Below, in pieces: positions 36,427 to 44,380 of a DNA stretch of 64,000 bases. The stretch comes from Chlorogloeopsis fritschii PCC 6912 (lineage in GTDB: Bacteria > Cyanobacteriota > Cyanobacteriia > Cyanobacteriales > Nostocaceae), in contig NZ_AJLN01000033.1 in NCBI RefSeq assembly GCF_000317285.1, positions 33,543 through 97,542 of the forward strand, given 5' to 3'. Made by a program: the position numbers and the translations under genes. Each line of letters begins with the position of its first letter. Positions within the stretch are counted from its first letter, which is position 1. The notes under the pieces are model-generated. The model was not told where the DNA came from. It saw only the letters and a program-made list of their open reading frames with translations, and did no database searches.

Positions 36427-37518
36427 CTACTGACTAGAATGTAAAAGTAGCTCAATTTGATGTATGCCGCGCTTAGTCGCACTCCCATCTCTAGGGTTGA
36501 ATACACTGTAGTGAAGGAGGGATTCGCGGATACTTTGATAGCGATCGCGCTGTAAATTTTCATCGATTAGGCGTTTGATTTGCTGGATATCATTGCATAC
36601 ATCACCGCACTGCCAAAGATAAGTTATTGATGAGACATCAGTGCTAGGTTGCAAAACACCAGGTTGAGGATTGAGAAAAACAGCTGGTTTATTGTAGTAC
36701 AGCCACTCGTAACCCGAAGCTGAAATGTCGCCAATGAATAAATCAGACTGAGCAAACCAGGGCATGACGTTTCCCGAACGAATCAGCTTGATATTAGGAA
36801 TGCGATGCAATCGATCGACAATTTCCTGGTCGTAGAACTCTCGATTAGGGTTAAAAATATTCGGGTGCGGTTTAACAATCAGGTTGTAATCTCTAGTAAT
36901 TTCATCAATTACATCCAAGTTATTCAGAAATTGCTCAATTGAGCTAATATTTTGCTTGCGCCAGGTAGGACAATAGATAATGGTTTTTCTGTCATTATCA
37001 AACAGTGGTGGTTGAGTAGGCGGGTTATCGAACTTGGGATAACCAATCAACGACCATCGCATACTGTGATTGCATTCGTTTTGGAGTAGGCGATCTACCT
37101 GTCGTTGTCCGACGCAAAGACAAAGTAGATAATTGCTGAAATCTCGGTCATAAGTGAAAGGTTTGTCAGACATCCCATGAAAAATTTGGACTGCGCGAGT
37201 CTTATTTGTACACTCTTCGGCTCGCAGAAATGTGGGAGTCAATACTAAATCGTAGGAGTCTAGGTTGCAATCATCAGTAAATAAGTGGGTGTAGTCTATA
37301 TACTCCTGCAATTGGCTGCATTCAGCACTTATTTGGCGAACAACCAAAAAATTTTCGTGAATACCCTGCTCAAGCATGTAATCTAGATAGGGCTTAATGG
37401 CTGCAAAGTAGTGCAGATTACCACAATATCTCAGATAATAGGCGATGCGTTTAGCAGCAATGCTTTCTGCGTTGATGTTATTAGCTAAGGTATTCTGCGA
37501 TAAAACTCCCGCCATCAT
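36427..37518 (-). CDS. CDP-glycerol glycerophosphotransferase-like protein (TagB/TagF family)
   Basis: 363 residues of the GT-B-like family that adds glycerol-phosphate or ribitol-phosphate units in teichoic acid synthesis. Seen: VQIFHGMSDKPF, LIGYPKFDN, IIYCPTWRKQN, LIVKPHPNIFN and FIGDISASGYEWLYYNKPAVFL. Cytosolic or membrane-associated. It lies 5 bp after the next gene upstream, so co-translated. The acceptor is unknown, and teichoic acid is not expected in a cyanobacterium. Confidence 0.85.
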   Translation of the reverse strand: MMAGVLSQNTLANNINAESIAAKRIAYYLRYCGNLHYFAAIKPYLDYMLEQGIHENFLVVRQISAECSQLQEYIDYTHLFTDDCNLDSYDLVLTPTFLRAEECTNKTRAVQIFHGMSDKPFTYDRDFSNYLLCLCVGQRQVDRLLQNECNHSMRWSLIGYPKFDNPPTQPPLFDNDRKTIIYCPTWRKQNISSIEQFLNNLDVIDEITRDYNLIVKPHPNIFNPNREFYDQEIVDRLHRIPNIKLIRSGNVMPWFAQSDLFIGDISASGYEWLYYNKPAVFLNPQPGVLQPSTDVSSITYLWQCGDVCNDIQQIKRLIDENLQRDRYQSIRESLLHYSVFNPRDGSATKRGIHQIELLLHSSQ

Positions 37519-37523
37519 TACTC

Positions 37524-38609
37524 CTAAATTGAATTCAAAAATTTGTGTTTAAACCACGATACAGCAGCGTCGGTAGCATGACCGTGGTTGTAAAATAGGT
37601 CAGAAGCAATACCAGTGCGAATTTCCGAGAAGCGATCGCACTCACTCAGGCTAGTTGCCACGATCTCCTCTACCTGTTCGGGATGCTCAACTACTAAACC
37701 ACCACGCCTACCCCAAGTTTCCAAATCGACTATCGCCCCCTGTGCTTTTGATTGCTCAATTAGCTGTGGCACATCAAGAAAAACAAGCGGTCGATTTAGC
37801 AGAGCGTACTCGTTGGCAACTGACGAAGCATCAGTAATTAGCAAGTCTGAGAGATACAGCAAAGGAACAATATCAAGAGCACGCACGAGCCGGGTATGAG
37901 CATCTTCCAGTGGTGCGAGTTTTTGGAACCAGTCAATCTCATTTTTTGGGTGATCGTGAGGTTTAATTAGCAAATCGTACTTGCCAGTTGCTGCTAAACG
38001 AGCAATTACCTCTTCGCCCATGGTTTCTAGGGAATTATAAGCTTGTCCTGTTGGAGCATAAAGTAGAATTGGTCGCTTACCATCAAAGCCGTATCTTTGG
38101 AGTAACTCCCCGCGATCGAGTTCACCTGTAACCAAAGGATCGGTCTTAGGAAAACCAATTGGCACTCCACGCGGATCGTCTTCCGCCAACAGTCCGGCTT
38201 CTACAAACTTCCGTCGCATATAAGGGCCAATCAAGAAAAAAACGTTGTAAGCCAAGTTTTCAGGACGCACCCCGCGATTGCGGAAGGAAACCCCATGAAA
38301 TATCTGGATGCGCGTCTCGAAATTTTCTAACGGTGCAAGAATGCGCTTGTTGGCAGAAAATAGCACATCGAAGTGACGATTCTGAATTTCCTCGACAGAT
38401 AAGATCCGCTCTGGCTGAATGTGAAACGGAGCATACATAGCTGCACCATCATAGGTGAATCCTGGCTCTGTTTCTGTCCGCACTCCTCCAGATAAGTAAA
38501 CCTCAACTCCAGAAAGCTGCACTAACTGCTCGTAAATTGGTCGAAAACAGAGGAAGTGAACGGGAGCATAACCAGTAAAAAGTACGGTGACAGGCTTAGT
38601 AGGGTTCAT
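37524..38609 (-). CDS. CDP-glycerol glycerophosphotransferase-like protein (second)
   Basis: 361 residues from ATG 38609, which starts 2 bases after the stop of the upstream gene. Family features: IQIFHGVSFRNRG, VPIGFPKTD, ILLYAPTGQAYN, LLIKPHDHP and LLITDASSVANEYALLNRP. Distant paralogue of the next protein in the operon; the pair may add successive units or act as a primer and a polymerase, which is inference. Confidence 0.83.
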   Translation of the reverse strand: MNPTKPVTVLFTGYAPVHFLCFRPIYEQLVQLSGVEVYLSGGVRTETEPGFTYDGAAMYAPFHIQPERILSVEEIQNRHFDVLFSANKRILAPLENFETRIQIFHGVSFRNRGVRPENLAYNVFFLIGPYMRRKFVEAGLLAEDDPRGVPIGFPKTDPLVTGELDRGELLQRYGFDGKRPILLYAPTGQAYNSLETMGEEVIARLAATGKYDLLIKPHDHPKNEIDWFQKLAPLEDAHTRLVRALDIVPLLYLSDLLITDASSVANEYALLNRPLVFLDVPQLIEQSKAQGAIVDLETWGRRGGLVVEHPEQVEEIVATSLSECDRFSEIRTGIASDLFYNHGHATDAAVSWFKHKFLNSI

Positions 38610-38611
38610 TG

Positions 38612-39991
38612 CTAAACTTCTGATAAAACTGAATGATTGAGTGTTGGTAGACAAAGGTAAAGACTTTGACCATCTAACACTTGTTCGGACTCATTAACCA
38701 CAAAATCAAGGTGTGTCTGCCATCCCTCTACTAGCTTTCTCAGCGATGAAATTTTACCGCGTAGAAGTAGCTGTGTAGCAATGTGCCAGACGAGGCATGA
38801 GCGATCGATTGGTCGATTGGTTTCCTGTTCGTAAGCTCTCAGCAGAGCTTCAACACAAGCTTTTACATCTGGTGGAGATATTTTTTCTCGTCCAGCAATA
38901 TAAATTAGATGAGCAATCAGACGACCGAGATCGTAAAGCGGATCGCCGAGGGACAAAGCATCCCAGTCAACAATACCAATCCCATTTGGACTATAAAGAA
39001 TTTGGTCGCCAAAGAGATTGCCATGTATCGGATAATTTTCTAGGAAAGGCAACTGTTCAGATAAATCTTCGAGTCTGCTTATTACTCCCTCAAGCTGGGC
39101 TGTGAGGTGAGGGAGAGCTAGCTTTAAACCCTTCATGTGGCGGTGGAGTACGGCAAGTTCTTTACTAGGAGTCCAAACCGTTTCAGGATGAAGGTTACAG
39201 TCATGGAGTCGTGCCAAGTTTCGTCCTACCAGAGAAAAGGATTCAGGTATGACGCGATGCATGAGTTCTGTGAACTGAGTGCCTAACACTTCCGTCATCA
39301 GTAGCGTGCGAACTGCTGGATTGTATGAAACAAATTTGGGAACACTAAAACCTAACTCGCCACTAGCAAAAGCTGCATCAACTTGCTGAAAATTACGGAC
39401 AACATGGGGAGCATCAGTGGCATTGAGTAGCTTGGCAAAATAGCGACGATGAGTATTGGGATTTTCCCAAGCAAGGATAGCTCGCTTCAGTGGCACATAA
39501 CGTAAGAGTTTAGGTGTGGGGTAATCCTCAATGCCAGATGGGATTTGATCTGGTGGCACTAGGAAATGGCAAAATTTTTTTGGCTGCAATAGCTGCTCTA
39601 ATTCTCGCAAGTTGGGAGCATTGGGTAATGTCCACACAACAGTCTGCCAATGGGGGATGAGAAATACTGGTGGCCCTTGGCAAGGTAGGAAGTTATGCGT
39701 GTAGCTGTTCTCAAATTCTTGACGAGCTATCTCTGCTTTGGCAAAGACATGAAAGAAGAGGTTAAGCGTCACAGATGAGTTGTTGTCATCTGCGAAGACT
39801 ATAGTCGCTTCAGCCATGACTCGCGCCCGCTCATAAGGTTTATAGTTGGTCAGACTTGGAGTAACCTTGACTAAATAAAGGTGATGGCTAGACCAACGAC
39901 TCCAAACTTGAGAGAGAACTTCCTCAACTATCTGAGGAGTGCGAATCTGTTGGATGGTTTGGAAGACTGGATCTTGGGTATAACTCATCAT
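38612..39991 (-). CDS. aminoglycoside/choline kinase-like phosphotransferase
   Basis: 459 residues. Kinase-like fold of the APH family: catalytic loop HGNLFGDQIL and metal-binding IVDWDALSLGDP. The loop has Asn where most members have the catalytic Asp (HGD), so activity is doubtful. The start ATG overlaps the stop of the upstream nucleotidyltransferase gene (ATGA), so translation is coupled. Pairing with a LicC-like transferase suggests a role in preparing a polyol-phosphate or choline-like group. Confidence 0.78.
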   Translation of the reverse strand: MMSYTQDPVFQTIQQIRTPQIVEEVLSQVWSRWSSHHLYLVKVTPSLTNYKPYERARVMAEATIVFADDNNSSVTLNLFFHVFAKAEIARQEFENSYTHNFLPCQGPPVFLIPHWQTVVWTLPNAPNLRELEQLLQPKKFCHFLVPPDQIPSGIEDYPTPKLLRYVPLKRAILAWENPNTHRRYFAKLLNATDAPHVVRNFQQVDAAFASGELGFSVPKFVSYNPAVRTLLMTEVLGTQFTELMHRVIPESFSLVGRNLARLHDCNLHPETVWTPSKELAVLHRHMKGLKLALPHLTAQLEGVISRLEDLSEQLPFLENYPIHGNLFGDQILYSPNGIGIVDWDALSLGDPLYDLGRLIAHLIYIAGREKISPPDVKACVEALLRAYEQETNRPIDRSCLVWHIATQLLLRGKISSLRKLVEGWQTHLDFVVNESEQVLDGQSLYLCLPTLNHSVLSEV

Positions 39992-40776
39992 GCTACCCTT
40001 GAGCCGAGTTTAACTAATTGCTTGGCAGCTGGTGATGCCGCCTTCTGTTTGCGTTGCCAGGATGGTAGAGTCTTGCAGATTGCAGGCCAGACTTTGTTAC
40101 AGGCGTATTGCAAATCTTGAGGAAAGTCAATTTCAACCCACGGCAAACCAGCAACATCTATGCCAGCAATTGTTCGCTTGCGAGCTAGGCGTTGAATAGC
40201 TGCTGGTGCCCACTGGTTTGCTCCGCCAACAGCCAGAGATGCCTCGACTTCCTTAAATAGAGACTTGATAGCTCGTTCAGTAAATTTCAAAAGACCTAAA
40301 CTCTCGCCCTGTGCTTTTTTTATATCCAGAGTTTTACTAATTTGGTGTAGCTTTCCCTTGTTAAAGGCAACCTTCATGTGTTCTGCTTCGTTGCCCGACC
40401 AAGAATCATAAGCTAAAACATTACCTGGAGTTTCTAGAAGACGTTCATAAACTTGAGGATGTGCCAGAACATCGCTATTCATCAGTACAAACGAATCGCG
40501 CACCCAGTTACGAGCTAACCACAGAGAGTAAAGGCTGTTAGTCTCTGCATATCGATTGTTGATGATCCAGTGGCAGCGATCGCCAACTACCTCCCGAATT
40601 TCATCAGCCCGATAGCCAAGCACAACGCAGACATCATTAATACCAAAACTGCGCAGTACTGCCAGTTGATACTCTATGAGACTCACTCCTTCTAACTGCG
40701 CTAAACACTTAGGCTTTCCTTGGAGTACTGATGCTAGTCGCGAACCACAACCAGCGGCAAGAATAATCCCTTGCAT
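39988..40776 (-). CDS. NTP transferase (LicC-like nucleotidyltransferase)
   Basis: 262 residues from ATG 40776, with a perfect AAGGAGG 8 bases before. Motifs: GIILAAGCGSRL, GKPKCLAQLEG, YAETNSLYSL and SFVLMNSDVL. The family makes CDP-choline, CDP-glycerol or similar activated groups. First gene of the operon that continues with the kinase-like and two glycerophosphotransferase-like genes; it would supply the activated donor. Substrate not determined. Confidence 0.85.
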   Translation of the reverse strand: MQGIILAAGCGSRLASVLQGKPKCLAQLEGVSLIEYQLAVLRSFGINDVCVVLGYRADEIREVVGDRCHWIINNRYAETNSLYSLWLARNWVRDSFVLMNSDVLAHPQVYERLLETPGNVLAYDSWSGNEAEHMKVAFNKGKLHQISKTLDIKKAQGESLGLLKFTERAIKSLFKEVEASLAVGGANQWAPAAIQRLARKRTIAGIDVAGLPWVEIDFPQDLQYACNKVWPAICKTLPSWQRKQKAASPAAKQLVKLGSRVA

Positions 40777-41143
40777 TTTGTTCCTCCTTTGCAAATCGTT
40801 TACTGCTCTGCATAGGACAAAGCTATGAAGTTAAACGGTTTTTAACCTTTGCTTAACTTAGATACAATAATTGCTTAACCAAATGAATGAATCATGAAAA
40901 TTTGATGAGAAAATCTTCATGTAAGTAAAAGGGGCTAGGGACTAGGGGCTAGGGGCTAGGAAGAGGACAAGGGGAATGTAAATGAAAATTTTTCCCAATC
41001 CCCAATCCCCAGTCTCCAGAACCCACCAATCAGAACATTTAGACAGATACAGAGGTAAAATGAGGGGCATCATTGGTGTTTGAGATAAACTTGCTCGACC
41101 GTGAAGACACACAAATTTATATCAGAAGTGGGAGATACAAATT
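40777..41143. other. divergent promoter region with heptamer repeat
   Basis: 367 bases between the nucleotidyltransferase and the glycerophosphodiesterase. 40930-40960 is a tandem GGGGCTAGGGACTAGGGGCTAGG repeat (STRR type). Both promoters should lie here. Confidence 0.6.
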
Positions 41144-41854
41144 ATGCAGGTTATTGGACATCGTGGTGCTGCATCTCTTGCTCCTGAAAATACCTGGGAG
41201 GGATTTGACATAGCATTGTCAGTGGGAGCAGATGCAATTGAAACAGACGTTCGTGCCACTAGTGATGGTGAGTTAATCCTCATACACGATAAACACTTGG
41301 ATAGAACCACTAACGGTGAAGGGTTAGTTCAGTTGACTCCTTGGTCGGTGGTTGGTGAGTTAGATGCTGGTTCTTGGTTTAGCGAAGAGTATCGTGGTGC
41401 CAAAATTCCATTGCTGCGCGATACATTAGCCCGCTACGGAAATAGCACTCACTTAGTTTTAGAAATCAAGCAACCGGGGATTGAACTTCGCGTTCTGGAA
41501 ATGGTGCAAGAATTTGGGCTGATAGGTGCAGTTACTTTCACTTCCTTCGATTTTCCAGTGGTTCAAAACATCAAGACACAATTAAGTGCCGCTAAAGTTG
41601 GCTTCCTAACCCCTGACATTAGCGACGAGAATATTATGCAAGCTGTTGAGGCAGGTATGAACCAAATCTGCTTGCCAGCTAATGCTGTATCTCAAGAGTT
41701 AGTCTCTAGGTGTAAACAGCTTGGATTAGAGGTTAGGGCATGGAAAGTAAAAGACGCTGAAGTGATGATCTCAGCACTAAAAGCGGGTGTAGATGGGATG
41801 ACAGTGGATTTTCCTCACCTGTTATTGGCAGAGCTTGGTAGACAAGCTAAATAA
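41144..41854 (+). CDS. glycerophosphodiester phosphodiesterase
   Basis: 236 residues, single GDPD barrel, no signal peptide. Catalytic signature: HRGAASLAPENT, the acidic pair in AIETDVRATSDG, the second His in LIHDKHLDRTTNG. Splits glycerophosphodiesters into glycerol-3-phosphate and an alcohol. Divergent from the glycerophosphotransferase operon, so the two may form one glycerol-phosphate pathway. Confidence 0.92.
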   Translation: MQVIGHRGAASLAPENTWEGFDIALSVGADAIETDVRATSDGELILIHDKHLDRTTNGEGLVQLTPWSVVGELDAGSWFSEEYRGAKIPLLRDTLARYGNSTHLVLEIKQPGIELRVLEMVQEFGLIGAVTFTSFDFPVVQNIKTQLSAAKVGFLTPDISDENIMQAVEAGMNQICLPANAVSQELVSRCKQLGLEVRAWKVKDAEVMISALKAGVDGMTVDFPHLLLAELGRQAK

Positions 41855-41974
41855 TGAAGGCGATCGCTATGAAATCAGTTTCGCCGCCAGGCATGAAAAT
41901 GGGCATGGAGTATTAGGCATTGGTATAAAAACATTCCCCCCTGCTCCCTGCAACCTGCAACCTTTTTCTCATTT

Positions 41975-42077
41975 CTCATTACCATGCTCTGCATGGTAAT
42001 GAGAACTGTGAGGCTCCGCCTCATGAAGAGGAGGCGGAGCCTCAATCAATGCTTTCCCAGGCTGGAGCCTGGGAAAG
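41975..42077. repeat. dispersed palindromic repeats (copy D and companions)
   Basis: Hairpins in series: 41975-42003 (CTCATTACCATG, loop CTCTG, CATGGTAATGAG, perfect 12-bp arms), 42009-42023 (TGAGGCT/CCGCCTCA type) and its extension to 42043, then 42052-42077 (CTTTCCCAGGC-TGGA-GCCTGGGAAAG). The first two have the layout of the copies at 4105, 11033 and 52958 with base-pair-preserving changes. Confidence 0.85.
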
Positions 42078-42092
42078 AGAAAAAATTTTCCC

Positions 42093-43397
42093 CTACACCC
42101 TTTTTCGCCTAAACCATCTGGAAACACGACGGATTAGACTGCGACGATGCAAGCGAGTTCGCCTTCCTCTACTTGGCTTGTCTAACGATTTTGTTAAGAA
42201 CGTCGCGTAAACTTCAGTCACTACAGCCAGCAAAACACGCCCACCAAGCATAACTGGCAGTCCCCAAGTACTCCATAAAAAGCCAGCAAAAATGGGGCCA
42301 GCAACCGTACCAGCATCCTCGCCGAGAATCATCCAACTCATTGTTTGCGCTCGACGTTTCTTATCAAAGCTAGAAATGTGAGCCATTAGCGATCCCCAAG
42401 CCGGGCGGAAAGCTGCTTTACCAGTGTCATCAATTAATTTGCCAATGGTGATGCCTGCTAAGTTGGGAGCAAAGATGTAAATAATCGAAGAGATTGTATT
42501 GGCAACGCTACGGATCATGAGTACCAACTTCCGATAGCCGCGATCGGACAACCAGCCGAATAAAGGCCCGGAGAACATAACCACAAGTGTTGAGACTGTG
42601 TAGATCAGTCCTGTTTGAGCTTCGTTTAAACCAGCGTATTTGGTAGCAATGATGGGAAACAAACCTTTCAGCATTTCTGCTGTGCCGCTAATTAAAAAAT
42701 TCAAGATGGTGAACGGAAGCAGGATTGGTGTGTTGGGAGTGGCATGAGTTGAAAGTTGCTCTTCTTGGTTGCTAGGTGCTGCTTCAGCTACTTTACTAGT
42801 CTTGTTTGTTTCTGTCTGCGGCGATTCCTCTCCCCGAACGTAGCGAGCAACTGTATACAGTGGCAACACGGAGATGAGAAAGGAAAAGGCAAAGACTAGG
42901 GAAAAATTAGAGGCTGTTAGCGTCAGCAAAATGCCAGCAAGTGCTTTTCCTAGCGAACCAGCCACCATCTTAGCTGTGTGATACCAGGCGAAGGCTGAAG
43001 CAATAGCTTTTTTACCGCCTTGTTCGGCAATTAAAGCGCTAGCGGAGGGATCGCGTAGAGCTTTAGACATCCCGTGTAAAACTCTGATCGAATAAAGTTG
43101 CCACCCAGAGGTAGCAAAAGCTAAAAGTAGAGCGACTAGGCTACGTATACCAATAGCAGCAGTGAAACTACGCTTCAATCCAAAGCGATCGGCTACCCAA
43201 CCCATAATTGGTTTAAAACCCATTGCCGCGGCTTCGTTAAGCGCGATCAAAAAACCAATTTCGGTCAGACTCAACTCTAGGCGAGTGGCATAGAGCGGTA
43301 ACGCAAAGCTAATTAAACCGAAACTGAGGCGCGAGAAGAAACCTTCTGCAACGATCGCAAACAGTGGTAAGTTAATTTGGCGAAGCTTTGACTGCAT
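42093..43397 (-). CDS. MFS transporter (12 membrane segments)
   Basis: 434 residues in two six-helix halves joined by a charged loop (about residues 195-220). The conserved A-motif region is GWVADRFGLKR after helix 2 and GWLSDRGYRK after helix 8. A basic tail (RRTRLHRRSLIRRVSRWF) ends the protein. It is probably an exporter; substrate not predictable. Stand-alone gene. Confidence 0.9.
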   Translation of the reverse strand: MQSKLRQINLPLFAIVAEGFFSRLSFGLISFALPLYATRLELSLTEIGFLIALNEAAAMGFKPIMGWVADRFGLKRSFTAAIGIRSLVALLLAFATSGWQLYSIRVLHGMSKALRDPSASALIAEQGGKKAIASAFAWYHTAKMVAGSLGKALAGILLTLTASNFSLVFAFSFLISVLPLYTVARYVRGEESPQTETNKTSKVAEAAPSNQEEQLSTHATPNTPILLPFTILNFLISGTAEMLKGLFPIIATKYAGLNEAQTGLIYTVSTLVVMFSGPLFGWLSDRGYRKLVLMIRSVANTISSIIYIFAPNLAGITIGKLIDDTGKAAFRPAWGSLMAHISSFDKKRRAQTMSWMILGEDAGTVAGPIFAGFLWSTWGLPVMLGGRVLLAVVTEVYATFLTKSLDKPSRGRRTRLHRRSLIRRVSRWFRRKRV

Positions 43398-43666
43398 CCG
43401 TGGTTTAATGGTTGGCTGTAACTAGGAAAGTGTCAGAATTGAGTTTATTTAGCGATCGAGTTTGCTCACTACTATCGGTGGCGAGCAGATAGTTTTGTTA
43501 TTAATCTCAACTTAACCTTTAGTTAATCTTATTGCAGATAGTTAGCTTCAGTAAATTAACCTTCAGTAAATATTGCAGTTATCAAAATAACCTGACGATG
43601 ACGTCAAGAATTAAATAGGAAATGTGATATTATCTGATTATGAGCCTGGTCATGACTAGGGGCATT

Positions 43667-43897
43667 ATGAAAACCATTTCCAAAAGTAAACTTAAAAGCA
43701 AACTGCTGGAATTCTTGCGGCTTGTAGAGTCAGAAGGAGAAGAAATTGTAGTAACCGATCGGGGAAAACCAGTGGTGAAAATTACTAAATACGGTAATTC
43801 ACCATCAACAGAGCAGTTATTTGGACAAATGCGCGGCAAAGTAAAGTATTTTGAGGATTTAACGACTCCTACAACTGAGGAATGGACAGAAGTGTGA
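43667..43897 (+). CDS. Phd/YefM-type antitoxin
   Basis: 76 residues from ATG 43667, preceded by AGGGGC. Short helix-rich N-terminus (MKTISKSKLKSKLLEFLRLV) and GEEIVVTDRGKPVVKITKY are typical of Phd-family antitoxins, which bind DNA and the paired toxin. The toxin gene overlaps by 16 bp. Confidence 0.88.
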   Translation: MKTISKSKLKSKLLEFLRLVESEGEEIVVTDRGKPVVKITKYGNSPSTEQLFGQMRGKVKYFEDLTTPTTEEWTEV

Positions 43898-44286
43898 AGA
43901 TAGTCCTTGATACTTGCGCTCTAATTTGGTGGAGTCTAGATCCAGAGAGACTTTCTCAATCTGCAAAAAAAGTCTGCAATCAGATGGAAAGGGAGAAAAA
44001 CGGTATTGTTCCATCGATCGCTATCTGGGAAATCGCTATCAAAATCAAAAATAAAAAACTAGATTTAGGAGTTAATCTAAACGAGTACGTCGCTTCTCTG
44101 AAACAGTCTAGTGTTGTTCGTATTGTCCCTATTGATGAAGATGTGTGGTTAGAAAGTGTCAAACTCGAATGGAGCCATCGAGATCCAGTTGATCGAGTTG
44201 TTGTAGCATTAGCCACTAGTAATCAAGCTTCAATTATCACAGCAGATAAAGAAATAAGAGATTTTTACTCGGATGTGATTTGGTAG
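43882..44286 (+). CDS. PIN-domain toxin (VapC-like ribonuclease)
   Basis: 134 residues. Acidic PIN site: IVLDTCALIWW, SIAIWEIAIK, HRDPVDRVVVALA and ITADKEI. Mg2+-dependent RNase expected, blocked by the antitoxin. ATG 43882 has GAGGA close by; an alternative GTG at 43894 overlaps the antitoxin stop. Overlap implies coupled translation. Confidence 0.9.
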   Translation: MDRSVKIVLDTCALIWWSLDPERLSQSAKKVCNQMEREKNGIVPSIAIWEIAIKIKNKKLDLGVNLNEYVASLKQSSVVRIVPIDEDVWLESVKLEWSHRDPVDRVVVALATSNQASIITADKEIRDFYSDVIW

Positions 44287-44380
44287 ATTGAGGTTCAAAC
44301 TTGAATTCTGTTTTAAATGGGTGTCAATCCAGATGGTAAGACTTTAGCATTTGTGAACAGCATCATTGTCTAAATTATGG

